Source: Paenibacillus radicibacter
GTDB taxonomy: Bacteria > Bacillota > Bacilli > Paenibacillales > NBRC-103111
Assembly (NCBI RefSeq): GCF_024721995.1
Contig: NZ_JANQBC010000016.1
Span: 44,652-108,651, forward strand
Reading direction: 5' to 3'
DNA length: 64,000 nt
Every line of letters starts with the position of its first letter. Position 1 is the first letter of the stretch. Below, one piece after another: positions 1 to 8,747 of this stretch. The notes below the pieces were generated by a model. It did no database searches, was not told where the DNA came from, and saw only the letters and a program-made list of their open reading frames with translations. Position numbers and translations under genes: made by a program.

Positions 1-181
1 TGGAAGTTAAATTGCTAAGTACGCTCGGTGCTTGCGTATCAGCACCTCCACCTCCGTTTGCCGCCTGTACAGCAGCATAAGCATCAACAATACCAGATCC
101 ATATTCATATGTGCTTCCAGCAGGTTGTGCTGTAGATTTAAGTATGCTTTCGACTTGAGCAGGTGTAAGGCTTGGCTTAAC
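1..181 (-). pseudogene. 3' part of a subtilisin-like (S8) serine protease, 5' end missing, runs off the window
   Basis: On the minus strand this reads without a stop as the end of an S8 catalytic domain: VKPSLTPAQVESILKSTA, then YEYGSGIVDAYAAVQAAN, a Gly-rich linker and DTQAPSVLSNLTS, the usual entry to a fibronectin-III or carbohydrate-binding tail. The catalytic Asp, His and Ser regions should lie upstream, but at about 182 the frame runs straight into the 3' end of the rlmI-type gene in another frame. No start or RBS serves it here. The rest of the tail lies beyond base 1. I infer a deletion or recombination junction; an assembly join is the alternative. Family assignment is firm, pseudogene status less so. 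Confidence 0.65.
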
Positions 182-1544
182 CTCTGCTGCGTACCTCGAA
201 TATCGCGAACTTCAAATAGTTGCCTTCATCAACACCCAGAATTCTCGGGTGATCCTTGCCTGCTGCACGAAACTCGACTAAACGTAGCACTTTACGAGCA
301 TCAGCAGCCGCTTTATGAATCGTCTCTAAGAACAATTCTGGTTTCATGTGATAGGAGCAGCTTGCTGTAACTAAGTAACCACCTTCATTTACTAGCTTCA
401 TACCGTGCAAGTTAATGTCTTTGTAGCCTCTGCAAGCACCTTCTACCGCACCTTTGGTCTTCGCAAATGCTGGCGGATCAAGGATGACTACGTCCCATGT
501 ACGTCCACCTTTAGCAAGTGGCTTGGAAGTGTCGACCTTACTATCTGCTGCTTGTGACCATTGTTTACGCTGCTCCAGCCCCTTAGAGTGCTCACGCAGA
601 TAGTCGAAAGCATCTGCAACCACGAACTCCACACGATCCTCAAAACCATTCAAAGCCACATTACGACGCGCACTCTCAATTGCATGCTCGGAAATATCGA
701 GGCAAGTCACTTTCTTCGCACCTGTCTGACAAGCATTCAGTGTAAAGGAACCCGTATGTGAGAAGCACTCCAGAACTGTTGCTCCATCCCATAGTGGGAA
801 CGTCACGACTTTGCCATTCGGATTTACTGGAAGCATCGTGAGCTCACCATCTTGTTCCACTTCTTTCACTTCAATGCCGCTCTGCTTACCCCAGCCTGTC
901 ATTAGTGGTGCGATCGCTGCGCGATTCTCACGTTGATCGAAGAAATAACCTGTCTTCTGACCTTCTTCAATATCAACTTCGATAATAAGGTCGTTCTCTG
1001 TCACTTGAACATGACGCGGGCACTCTCCATAAAGTAGACCCTTCACTTCCTCAAGACCTTCCAGACGACGGATGCTCACATCACTGCGTTCATAGATGCC
1101 TTTAGGCTGGAACACTTCAACTAAAGCTTGTACGATCTGATCGCGTCGAACGTCCATACCTAGTGTTAAGATTTGGACTACTAACACATCGCCAAAGCGA
1201 TCCACGATCAAGCCCGGTAAGAAGTCAGATTCTCCGTAAACGAGACGACACGCATCTGCACCAGGTACAAAGCGCTCACGGTGTTCCTTGCAACGCTCAA
1301 AACGCTCCACGAAAAATTCCACGCTTGTATCTTCAAGCTCTTCATATGCCATCACACGAACCGTGATTTGTGACTTTGGATTGTAATAACCAGCCGCTAG
1401 AAACATGCCTACATGGTTGCGAATCGCAACGATTGACCCGGGTAGTGGCTCCCCTTCTACACGCTCAATTTCCGATGCGAACACCCAAGGATGTGCGCCT
1501 TCAATACGCGGCTTTCTCTTTTTATGTAGCACTACTGCTGTCAT
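177..1544 (-). CDS. rlmI: Class I SAM-dependent 23S rRNA (cytosine-C5) methyltransferase, RlmI/YwbD family
   Basis: A 455-residue protein with an N-terminal PUA-type RNA-binding segment (HPWVFASEI near residue 20), a middle RlmI domain (LPGLIVDRFGD) and a C-terminal Rossmann methyltransferase. Visible motifs are VLECFSHTGSF (SAM site), ILDPPAFAK (motif IV) and TASCS, which holds the likely catalytic Cys. The family acts on a 23S rRNA cytosine using S-adenosylmethionine. The protein is longer than the usual ~400 residues because of two polar inserts, near 228-250 and 330-350. Start ATG has GGAGG upstream. The stop lies inside the truncated S8 protease sequence, so the last few residues (RSRG) may be foreign. 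Confidence 0.88.
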   Translation of the reverse strand: MTAVVLHKKRKPRIEGAHPWVFASEIERVEGEPLPGSIVAIRNHVGMFLAAGYYNPKSQITVRVMAYEELEDTSVEFFVERFERCKEHRERFVPGADACRLVYGESDFLPGLIVDRFGDVLVVQILTLGMDVRRDQIVQALVEVFQPKGIYERSDVSIRRLEGLEEVKGLLYGECPRHVQVTENDLIIEVDIEEGQKTGYFFDQRENRAAIAPLMTGWGKQSGIEVKEVEQDGELTMLPVNPNGKVVTFPLWDGATVLECFSHTGSFTLNACQTGAKKVTCLDISEHAIESARRNVALNGFEDRVEFVVADAFDYLREHSKGLEQRKQWSQAADSKVDTSKPLAKGGRTWDVVILDPPAFAKTKGAVEGACRGYKDINLHGMKLVNEGGYLVTASCSYHMKPELFLETIHKAAADARKVLRLVEFRAAGKDHPRILGVDEGNYLKFAIFEVRSRG

Positions 1545-1597
1545 AATGTAGCCTCCTTCAATTCGATTTCAATTACGTATATTTCATTTACAAAAAA

Positions 1598-1615
1598 GGT
1601 TGGTCATGACCCACC
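1598..1615. promoter_or_regulatory. 18-bp palindrome between divergent genes, possible operator
   Basis: GGTTGGTCATGACCCACC has a perfect GGTCATGACC core and sits midway between the divergent starts of the rlmI-type gene and the phosphate-transporter gene. No T-run follows it on either strand, so it is not an obvious terminator. The factor that would bind is unknown. Confidence 0.3.
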
Positions 1616-1665
1616 AGATTGTCTCATATATTGTTAGGACAAGACCGTTACTTGGAGGTTTTTAA

Positions 1666-2655
1666 GTGATTCATTCTATCCTAGTTCCTTTATTCGCCGG
1701 TATGGCGATGTTTCTATTCGGTATGAAGACGATGGAGTGGGCTTTGCACAACTGGGCTGGCCCCTCGCTAGAGAGATGGCTGACAACACTTACCCGTACA
1801 CCGCTGCGCGGCATGTTTACAGGTACAGTGCTCACAGCTCTGCTCCAGAGTTCATCTGCCATTACGGTTATTGTCATTGGACTTGTCAATGCCCGTATTC
1901 TGCGCTTCTCCCAGACCGTTGGGATCATCCTCGGTACGAATATTGGTGCATGTCTGACGACCGAACTCATTGGCGCAAGCTTAGGCAAGATCGGACTTCC
2001 ACTGCTGATCGTCTCGGCAAGCATATGGCTCGCGACATGGCTGATGCATTCCATGAATGCAAATTCCACAGATCAAGAATCTACCGATCCCACTGTAAAA
2101 ATAAAATGGTTGCACCCTGTACGCTGCGCTTCTGGGGCAATAGCGGGCTTCGCCCTTGTTCTACTCGGTATTCAGATCATGCAAAGCATCGGACCTGCCT
2201 TGCAAGCTCATGGACTGTTCACGTGGTTCATCGAACATGCCTCTGAATCCCTTGGTTGGGCGCTATTAGCGGGCGCATGTGTAACTGCACTCGTACACTC
2301 GTCAGCCGCTGTGATCGCCATAGCGATGAGCCTTGCTGCCGCACACAGCTTATCGCCCGAACTTGGTATTGCCGTTACGCTTGGTGCGAACATCGGTACC
2401 TGTGTCACTGCTTGGATGGCATCCATCGGCGGTACACGTGCGAGCACTTTTGTCGCGTGGACGCATATTGGTCTGAACCTCGTCGGTGCGTTACTATTTT
2501 TCCCATTTGTATCCGAATTAGCGCAAGCTGCTGCAACTTTCTCTCACGAGCCCGCTGTGCAGATTGCAAGAGCCCAGACAATCTTCAATGTGCTCTGTTC
2601 GCTCATAGCGCTGCCGCTCTGTTATGTCAAATGGCGAAAACCATCCAAACTCTAG
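1666..2655 (+). CDS. yqeW: Na/Pi-cotransporter II family membrane protein (YqeW/NptA-like)
   Basis: A 329-residue polytopic membrane protein with the two inverted family repeats: QSSSAITVIVIGL near residue 62 and HSSAAVIAIAMSL near 212, each followed by a TNIG/ANIG motif (ILGTNIGACLTTE, TLGANIGTCVTAW). These mark the PNaS sodium-phosphate cotransporter family; the substrate is inferred. Start is GTG at 1666 behind TTGGAGG. It is transcribed opposite to its neighbours and sits next to mtaB apart from the Nudix gene, as yqeW does in Bacillus. It lacks the C-terminal PhoU-like domain of longer homologues. Confidence 0.85.
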   Translation: MIHSILVPLFAGMAMFLFGMKTMEWALHNWAGPSLERWLTTLTRTPLRGMFTGTVLTALLQSSSAITVIVIGLVNARILRFSQTVGIILGTNIGACLTTELIGASLGKIGLPLLIVSASIWLATWLMHSMNANSTDQESTDPTVKIKWLHPVRCASGAIAGFALVLLGIQIMQSIGPALQAHGLFTWFIEHASESLGWALLAGACVTALVHSSAAVIAIAMSLAAAHSLSPELGIAVTLGANIGTCVTAWMASIGGTRASTFVAWTHIGLNLVGALLFFPFVSELAQAAATFSHEPAVQIARAQTIFNVLCSLIALPLCYVKWRKPSKL

Positions 2656-2685
2656 AGTTTCAGTCAACGGTTAACGTCAAGTTTC

Positions 2686-3114
2686 CTATTCGACTACAAT
2701 TCCAAGCTTCTCTAAGCCAAGACGCAATACGGAATCGTTATTATCGTATCCTGCACCAAGTTGTTCACGCCATGCATCCATCGGTGCAAGCCAGTGCACT
2801 TCACCAATCTCTTCAATCTGCGCTTTCGTATCGCCGCTGATCGCCTCTAGTAGGTAATAATGAACTTCTTTGTCCACGTCACCTTTTTCATGGTGTGAAA
2901 ACTGGTACTTGATCATTTCTAAGAAATCGCGAATTTCGCTTGTGATCCCTGTTTCTTCCCAAATCTCACGAATCGCTGTTTGTTCGATCGTCTCGCCTGG
3001 CTCCATTTTCCCCTTGGCCAATGTCATCTTGCCGAAGCGGTCTTTAATCATCTGGATTTGTAATTCACCATTCACCTTGCGGTACACGACACCGCCTGCT
3101 GAAATTTCAAGCAT
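2686..3114 (-). CDS. Nudix hydrolase
   Basis: A 142-residue single-domain protein with a complete Nudix box around residues 35-57: GKMEPGETIEQ, then REIWEETGI, matching G-x5-E-x7-RE-U-x-EE-x-G-U, the metal-binding site for hydrolysis of nucleoside-diphosphate-linked compounds. The substrate cannot be told from sequence. I chose the ATG at 3114 (MLEISAGG) because AGAGGTG lies 8 bases upstream; an in-frame GTG three codons earlier falls on that RBS. It converges with the transporter gene and has a repeat element directly upstream. Confidence 0.85.
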   Translation of the reverse strand: MLEISAGGVVYRKVNGELQIQMIKDRFGKMTLAKGKMEPGETIEQTAIREIWEETGITSEIRDFLEMIKYQFSHHEKGDVDKEVHYYLLEAISGDTKAQIEEIGEVHWLAPMDAWREQLGAGYDNNDSVLRLGLEKLGIVVE

Positions 3115-3142
3115 TACGTTCACCTCTAGTTATAGGATAGGA

Positions 3143-3308
3143 GAGCATGTTCAAAAAGTTGGGTCACTGCAGAGAAATAAGCACTTCCGGTCGCTGTCTC
3201 AATCGTGAATTCTGAATTTATTTTATTGTATTTTCACGATTTCAAAGGCGAACGCTACGCTCCTGCAGTTGCTTTTTTCTCTTTCGTTTAACTTTTTGAA
3301 CATGCTCT
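3143..3308 (+). repeat. Intergenic inverted-repeat element, copy 1
   Basis: Ends pair as GAGCATGTTCAAAAAGTT with AACTTTTTGAACATGCTC. Inside, GAGAAATAAGCA pairs with TGCTTTTTTCTC, and an inner stem AATCGTGA pairs with TCACGATT. Between the stems lie the shared unpaired blocks TTCCGGTCGCTGTCTC (left) and AAAGGCGAACGCTACGCTCC (right). It lies between mtaB and the Nudix gene and has no coding potential. Confidence 0.9.
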
Positions 3309-3342
3309 TGTTTATAAAAACAATGTTCACTTCACCAACAAG

Positions 3343-3382
3343 AAAGGATTTCACACTGCCAGATGGCGATGTGAAATCCTTT
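3343..3382. terminator. Rho-independent terminator downstream of mtaB
   Basis: A 13-bp perfect stem, AAAGGATTTCACA with TGTGAAATCCTTT, around a 14-base loop, flanked by T/A tracts on both sides. It ends the mtaB transcript 20 bases after its stop codon. Confidence 0.8.
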
Positions 3383-3402
3383 TTAATATCAGGAATTAAT
3401 GA

Positions 3403-4740
3403 CTAGTTACTTGCTGCTTTTGCAAGCTTTGCAACGCTAACTAGTTCACCTTTACATTCGTTCACACCAGCAACTGTTAGCTTCACTTGGCATACATGAC
3501 CGATCAGATCTTCACTGCCAGGGAATACGAGCTGGATGTAGTTATCGGTGTAACCCATCACAAGACCAGCTTCATCGCCTTTGTGTGCGCGCTCTGGAAT
3601 AACTTCAAGCGTCTCACCAACGAACTTCTCTGCGTATGCAAGCTGCATTTGCTCCGATAAATCGATAAGCTGATGAACACGTTCATTCTTCACTTCTTCA
3701 TCAATCTGATCTGTCATACGTGCAGCAGGCGTACCTGTACGCTGGGAGTAAGGGAAGACGTGCATTTCGGAGAAACGCATTTCCTTCATGAACTCGAAGC
3801 CCTCACGGAACATCTCGTCTGTTTCACCAGGGAAACCTACGATAATATCCGTTGTAATCGCCACATCTGGCATTGCTTTATGAATCGCTTTGATCTTGTT
3901 ACCGAACTCTTCGGTTGTATATTTACGACGCATACGACCAAGAACCGTGTCATTGCCTGCTTGAAGCGGCACATGAAGATGACGGCACATTTTATCCGAA
4001 CTAGCGAGTACTTCAAGTACTTCATCCGTAATTTGACTTGCTTCAATAGAAGAGATACGAATACGCTTAAGTCCCTCTACTTTATCGAGATCACGCAGTA
4101 ATTTCGCCAAGGAATAACCCTCGATGTCCTCACCGTATCCACCTGTATGAATACCCGTAAGTACGATCTCTTGGTAACCGGCAGCAACGAGCATACGCGC
4201 TTGTTTAATTACACTTTCTGGCTCGCGAGAGCGCATAAGTCCACGGGACCAAGGAATGATGCAGAACGTACAGAAGTTGTTACAACCCTCTTGAATTTTG
4301 AGGAATGCACGCGTACGATCTGCGAAATCTGGAACGTCTAATTCTTCGAATTGACGCGTCTTCATGATGTTGCGAACCGCATTAATCGGCTCACGCTTGG
4401 ATTTAATTTCATTCACATACGTCATGATCTTATCACGATCTTGTGTACCAATAACAAGGTCAACACCTGGAATCGCCAAGATTTCTGCAGGAGAAGTCTG
4501 CGCATAGCAGCCTGTTACAGCAATGATCGCATCTGGATTACGGCGAATTGCACGGCGAATCATCTGACGACTCTTCTTATCCCCTGTATTCGTTACGGTA
4601 CATGTATTGATCACATACACATCCGCTGTTTGTTCAAAATCGACTTGTTCATAACCTTCGTGCTTAAACATTTGCCAAATGGCTTCTGTATCGTAAAAAT
4701 TCACTTTACATCCGAGTGTGTGAAATCCTACTGTCGACAT
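3403..4740 (-). CDS. mtaB: tRNA (N6-L-threonylcarbamoyladenosine(37)-C2)-methylthiotransferase MtaB
   Basis: A 445-residue radical-SAM enzyme that converts t6A to ms2t6A at tRNA position 37. The N-terminal UPF0004 domain supplies three cluster cysteines (C11, C47, C78: TLGCKVN, INTCTVTN, VTGCYAQ). The radical-SAM cluster motif CNNFCTFC is at 153-160, and a TRAM-like tail follows residue ~380. Length and the TLGCKVN start distinguish MtaB from MiaB. The ATG lies 3 bases after the rsmE stop with its RBS (GGGGG) inside rsmE, so the two are translationally coupled, as in the Bacillus yqeU-yqeV pair. Confidence 0.95.
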   Translation of the reverse strand: MSTVGFHTLGCKVNFYDTEAIWQMFKHEGYEQVDFEQTADVYVINTCTVTNTGDKKSRQMIRRAIRRNPDAIIAVTGCYAQTSPAEILAIPGVDLVIGTQDRDKIMTYVNEIKSKREPINAVRNIMKTRQFEELDVPDFADRTRAFLKIQEGCNNFCTFCIIPWSRGLMRSREPESVIKQARMLVAAGYQEIVLTGIHTGGYGEDIEGYSLAKLLRDLDKVEGLKRIRISSIEASQITDEVLEVLASSDKMCRHLHVPLQAGNDTVLGRMRRKYTTEEFGNKIKAIHKAMPDVAITTDIIVGFPGETDEMFREGFEFMKEMRFSEMHVFPYSQRTGTPAARMTDQIDEEVKNERVHQLIDLSEQMQLAYAEKFVGETLEVIPERAHKGDEAGLVMGYTDNYIQLVFPGSEDLIGHVCQVKLTVAGVNECKGELVSVAKLAKAASN

Positions 4741-4743
4741 TCA

Positions 4744-5496
4744 TCAAACCCCCATTTCTCCAGATTCATATAAAATACATGTTAAGCCGACCATTGCGGC
4801 AGTCTCTGTTCGTAAAATACGCTTACCAAGTGATACCGACATGCAGCCATGCTGCTCAGCATCTGCAACCTCTGCTTCTGTAAAGCCGCCCTCAGGCCCG
4901 ATCACAAGAAGCAATTTAGGCTTATCCGTTGCTTTAAGACTATTCTTGACGAGCTCTCTAAAAGACAGTCCGCCTTCCTTCTCATAGCAAATCCATGCAG
5001 CATCATAATCTTTCATGCTCTGCATGAGGTTTTTCCAGCTTAACACCGATTCTACACGTGGCACTCGATTGCGATGGGCTTGTTCAGCCGCTTCCTTCGC
5101 AATCTTATTCCAACGCTCACTGCGCTTCGCTTCTTTCTTGGCATCATACTGTACAACAGTACGATCGGAGACGAACGGAATAAATCCGGCTGCGCCGATC
5201 TCTGTCCCTTTCTGAATGACAAGTTCCATCTTATCGCCTTTCGGCAAGCTTTGTGCAATCCAGACCTGCGCACTTGCTTCAGCTGTTAAAGGAAGCACCT
5301 CTACAATTTCAGCAGTAACGCTGCCTTTTTCAATTTCTACGATTCGAACTTTCGCTTCACGATCCTCGCCATTCGAGCAAATACACTCATCGCCAACTTC
5401 TGCACGCATGACTCGTACCAGATGATGAGCATCATCACCTGTTATCGTGACCGTTTGATCGTGAAATTGTTCATTAGGTATAAAATAACGCTGCAT
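4744..5496 (-). CDS. rsmE: 16S rRNA (uracil(1498)-N3)-methyltransferase RsmE
   Basis: A 250-residue SPOUT methyltransferase. The N-terminal PUA-like part begins MQRYFIPNEQF with GDDAHHLVRVMRA. The C-terminal knot shows LLVIGPEGGFTEAEV and LGKRILRTETAAM, the SAM-binding loops. RsmE methylates N3 of U1498 in the 30S decoding region. It is followed by mtaB in a two-gene unit. A repeat element occupies the gap upstream, which separates it from the site-2 protease gene. Confidence 0.95.
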   Translation of the reverse strand: MQRYFIPNEQFHDQTVTITGDDAHHLVRVMRAEVGDECICSNGEDREAKVRIVEIEKGSVTAEIVEVLPLTAEASAQVWIAQSLPKGDKMELVIQKGTEIGAAGFIPFVSDRTVVQYDAKKEAKRSERWNKIAKEAAEQAHRNRVPRVESVLSWKNLMQSMKDYDAAWICYEKEGGLSFRELVKNSLKATDKPKLLLVIGPEGGFTEAEVADAEQHGCMSVSLGKRILRTETAAMVGLTCILYESGEMGV

Positions 5497-5529
5497 CTTT
5501 TGACCTCTACCTTTACTTTACTTAATAAA

Positions 5530-5725
5530 GTGTGCTCAAAATGTTGGGTCACTGCGAAGAATGAAAGTGTTTTAATGCTTACGTAGTGGCTTTCCAAGGA
5601 AAGCCTGTGAGTCTCAATCGTGAATTCTGAATTGATTTTCATGGTAATCTCACGATTTCAAAGGCGAACGCTTACGCTCCTCCAACACCCTCATTCCTCT
5701 TCGTTAACCTTTTTTGAACACACCC
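5530..5725 (+). repeat. Intergenic inverted-repeat element, copy 2
   Basis: Same family as the element at 3143-3308, but about 30 bases longer because of extra sequence in the left arm near 5570-5610. Ends are GTGTGCTCAAAATGTT and AACCTTTTTTGAACACACC. Its own internal stem pairs GAAGAATGAAAGTGTT with AACACCCTCATTCCTCTTC. The conserved block TTTCAAAGGCGAACGC is present. It lies between rsmE and the site-2 protease gene. Confidence 0.88.
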
Positions 5726-6424
5726 CTATAGACCGAATAACGCTTTCGGAATTTGGATGTTGAACATCGGCTCTAATACGGAATAGAACACATCTAATAT
5801 ATCCCACTGTAAACTAAATATAGGTCCCAACGTCACATTATAAAGTGGTGGAATGAATACAGCCAGCAAAATAATGAAGAACATCCACTGCTCATAAGGA
5901 CGAAGCTTCATGGAAATACGAAGCGGTAATGCATCAGATAAGATCCGATAGCCATCAAGCGGCGGAATTGGAATCAAATTGAAAATAAACAGGAATAAAT
6001 TCAGTTTTACCATATATCCAATAAATACTAACATCGCTTCCTGAGCGCCTGTTGACCAACCTGAGATCCAGCCCCACTTGACCATCATAAACAGGACTGC
6101 AAGCGTCACGAATGAAAGTATTAAGTTCGATACCGGTCCTGCGACAGACACGATAATCGACATCAAGCGCCGACGTTTAAATTTCGATGGATTAATGAGG
6201 ACAGGCTTCGCCCAACCAATTCCAAATATCACGAAGAGGATCGTTCCAAACACATCAAGGTGTGAACGTGGATTCAGTGTCACACGCCCCATACTCCTCG
6301 GAGTCGGATCACCAAATTTCGTTGCTGTATACGCATGTGCAAATTCATGAATACTGAAGGAAATCATCAGCACCAAGAGCACAAAGGGTATTCGTTCAAT
6401 TGGAAAAGCCAAAAAACTACTCAA
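5726..6424 (-). CDS. Site-2 protease (M50) family membrane protein
   Basis: A 232-residue polytopic protein with the zinc motif HEFAH near residue 27 (FSIHEFAHAYTATKFGD), the conserved block RVTLNPRSHLDVFGT, and the third catalytic-helix motif NLIPIPPLDG near 148. It belongs to the compact YwhC-like branch of intramembrane metalloproteases without PDZ domains; substrates are unknown. Start is TTG at 6424 behind GGTGGTG. It lies 38 bases after prmA on the same strand and probably shares its transcript. Confidence 0.85.
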   Translation of the reverse strand: MSSFLAFPIERIPFVLLVLMISFSIHEFAHAYTATKFGDPTPRSMGRVTLNPRSHLDVFGTILFVIFGIGWAKPVLINPSKFKRRRLMSIIVSVAGPVSNLILSFVTLAVLFMMVKWGWISGWSTGAQEAMLVFIGYMVKLNLFLFIFNLIPIPPLDGYRILSDALPLRISMKLRPYEQWMFFIILLAVFIPPLYNVTLGPIFSLQWDILDVFYSVLEPMFNIQIPKALFGL

Positions 6425-6462
6425 ACCTTCACCACCTGAATCAATTTCATCTTACATGTTAC

Positions 6463-7431
6463 TTAGCGTTTAATTGCAATTATTGCAACCCAATCTCCAT
6501 CAACCATCTTATCTTCAATTTCAAAGCCAGCTGCAACTAAACCGTCCACAACTTGCTGCTCTTTAGAAATAATAATACCTGACGTAATGTAACGTCCACC
6601 TTGTTCCAGGACTTGGTATACATCATGTGTGAACAGCAGAATAATCTCTGCAAGGATGTTTGCTACAACCACTTGTACAGGCAACTTCACATTAAGCTCA
6701 GCACCCGCTTCATTTTCTTTCAATACACCAAGCAAGTCACTAACTTTCGTTGTAATTTGCGCTTCTAGCTGATTCTGAGCTGTATTCTCACCTGCAATCG
6801 TGACTGCTACAGGGTCAAGGTCTACTGCGAGGACTTGACGTGCACCAAGCTTCACTGCTGCAATAGATAGCACACCCGAACCTGTACCTACGTCGATTAC
6901 ATCTTCGCCGCCTTTGAGCACTTGTTCTAATGCTTTTAAGCAAAGGGAAGTCGTTGCATGCGTACCTGTTCCGAACGCCATACCCGGATCAAGCTCTAGA
7001 ATAATTTCACCAGGAGACGCTTCATATTGCTCCCAAGTCGGTTTAATTGTCATACGATCCGTAATCTTAATTGGTTTAAAATACTGCTTCCAAGAATCTG
7101 CCCAATCCTCATCATCCACTTCACGCACTTCATACGTAGGCGCACCTGTGTCGATATCGAAATCCGCAAGCTCATCCACACGCTCTGTGAGCGTCCCGAG
7201 TATTTCATCCATCTTGAAATCTGTTGCAAAATATCCCTTAATAACAGCACGTCCTTCAGGAATATCATTGAACGGTTTATCGTACAACTGGCCATAAGAT
7301 GTATCACGTTCTTTGTTTAGCGTACCGGACTCTTCGATCGATACCCCGCCAGCTCCTAGTTCATGTATAAAGTTCGTAATCATCTCAATTGCTTCTTCTG
7401 TCGTATTTACTGTAAGTTCATGCCAACGCAT
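6463..7431 (-). CDS. prmA: Ribosomal protein L11 methyltransferase PrmA
   Basis: A 322-residue enzyme that trimethylates ribosomal protein L11. The N-terminal substrate domain (MRWHELTV) is followed by the methyltransferase core with GTGTHATT, VIDVGTGSGVLSIAA (motif I) and VVANILAEII (motif IV). Start ATG has GGAGG 9 bases upstream. In the Bacillus order it follows dnaJ directly; here about 7 kb of other genes lies between. Confidence 0.95.
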   Translation of the reverse strand: MRWHELTVNTTEEAIEMITNFIHELGAGGVSIEESGTLNKERDTSYGQLYDKPFNDIPEGRAVIKGYFATDFKMDEILGTLTERVDELADFDIDTGAPTYEVREVDDEDWADSWKQYFKPIKITDRMTIKPTWEQYEASPGEIILELDPGMAFGTGTHATTSLCLKALEQVLKGGEDVIDVGTGSGVLSIAAVKLGARQVLAVDLDPVAVTIAGENTAQNQLEAQITTKVSDLLGVLKENEAGAELNVKLPVQVVVANILAEIILLFTHDVYQVLEQGGRYITSGIIISKEQQVVDGLVAAGFEIEDKMVDGDWVAIIAIKR

Positions 7432-7523
7432 CGCTATATTGCCTCCGATTTCATGTATCAGTTATCCTGCTTATTGTACTATATAAACCCTTATGGGTAA
7501 AACGTAAGCCTCATCTGTCTGCA

Positions 7524-8735
7524 TTAAAAGTACATCCATCGATTAAGTGTGTAGTGAATGACCCCCGTAGCTGCCACTCCACCAACAAGACCCATCCATC
7601 CAAAAGCGGAAATGCCTCCAAGTGCACTTATAACAAGCAGTCCCGGAAGCGCCAGCCAATAGGAGGTTGTGAGCACTACATCATGCCGAAAGCGATCAGA
7701 TAGCGAGAATAATTGAAGAAAGTCTGCTTGAAGTGCATTTTTCGCCCAGGATCGCATCCAAATTTTGAGGACAAAAATTGCAGCCCCCCACAATATCCAT
7801 TTTGCAAAAAGAGGGACAACCAGCATCGCCGCACTAATCGGTATTGCAAGCCGCAAGTAAAGACCCACTTGTCCACTATCACGAGTGAATACTTTAATTA
7901 AACTTTCAGCTACACCTTTAACTGGTGTGTATTTACGGAATAGACGATTAGACTGACGAAATAAAATTGGACGTTTACGCCTCGTCGGCTTCTTTTTGTC
8001 GTCTACTTGCTTCATCATCAGCGATAACAAGCGAGTCTTCATCTCTACTTCTCTATCTACCTGTTCGAAAAAAGTACCTTTCCACGACACTCTCCATGCG
8101 CGAACTGATGGAAGTAACACTAACATCACCAAAGTCATTCCAAGTCCAAGCCAAGGCAAATACGTTACGACATAGCCGAATCCAATAAACAGAGCAATCC
8201 CCATCAGAACAAACGGAATCCGGATGAAATAATATTTCCAACCCCTGTATGTATAAGAAATGCGCTCCAGTATTATTTTCTCAATAAAAATGAACAACGT
8301 TCCACCTATCACTAAGCTTGCCAATTGTAACCCACCAAATCCAAGCTGCGCATATAACCAAGGTGCAAACAGGAATACAATTAAACACATCATAATCAGA
8401 CGTTTACCTAATGAGAACAAGAATCCGTACTGTATAATTTTCTTATACCACTGATCCCTTTGTAAAATGAATAATTGATCCGCTCCCTCGATGAAGTAGC
8501 GATTGTTACCGACACTTCCAAGTAACTTCATAATAAAAAACACGAATACGATCGGTAGAAAAGCGAACCAAGCTGGTGGCTGCTTCCACAATACGAAATA
8601 TTGATAGCCCCCAATTAATACAGCTGGAACGACAAAATAAAGAGCGATAATCCAATCTATTACCAGGGAAATAACTCGCCGTTGAAAGCTGGCATTATAA
8701 CGAATCCGATGGAGGAATAGTTGTTTAACATTCAT
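7524..8735 (-). CDS. ecsB: ABC transporter permease, EcsB-like
   Basis: A 403-residue membrane protein with about eight hydrophobic helices and a long cytoplasmic loop of basic residues near 230-260 (KKPTRRKRPILFRQ). It follows the ATPase gene after 12 bases, with RBS GGGGGAG. EcsAB is an exporter-type ABC system that in Bacillus affects secretion and the site-2 protease RasP; whether that holds here is inference. The third gene, ecsC, is absent. Assigned from topology, size and the EcsA-type partner. Confidence 0.75.
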   Translation of the reverse strand: MNVKQLFLHRIRYNASFQRRVISLVIDWIIALYFVVPAVLIGGYQYFVLWKQPPAWFAFLPIVFVFFIMKLLGSVGNNRYFIEGADQLFILQRDQWYKKIIQYGFLFSLGKRLIMMCLIVFLFAPWLYAQLGFGGLQLASLVIGGTLFIFIEKIILERISYTYRGWKYYFIRIPFVLMGIALFIGFGYVVTYLPWLGLGMTLVMLVLLPSVRAWRVSWKGTFFEQVDREVEMKTRLLSLMMKQVDDKKKPTRRKRPILFRQSNRLFRKYTPVKGVAESLIKVFTRDSGQVGLYLRLAIPISAAMLVVPLFAKWILWGAAIFVLKIWMRSWAKNALQADFLQLFSLSDRFRHDVVLTTSYWLALPGLLVISALGGISAFGWMGLVGGVAATGVIHYTLNRWMYF

Positions 8736-8747
8736 CGTCTGCTCCCC

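Noticed and set aside
1737..2246. Long plus-strand open frame inside the Na/Pi transporter gene
   Set aside because: Out of frame with a protein that has clear family motifs; the translation is rich in Cys, Tyr and His without any domain. A shadow of the real gene.
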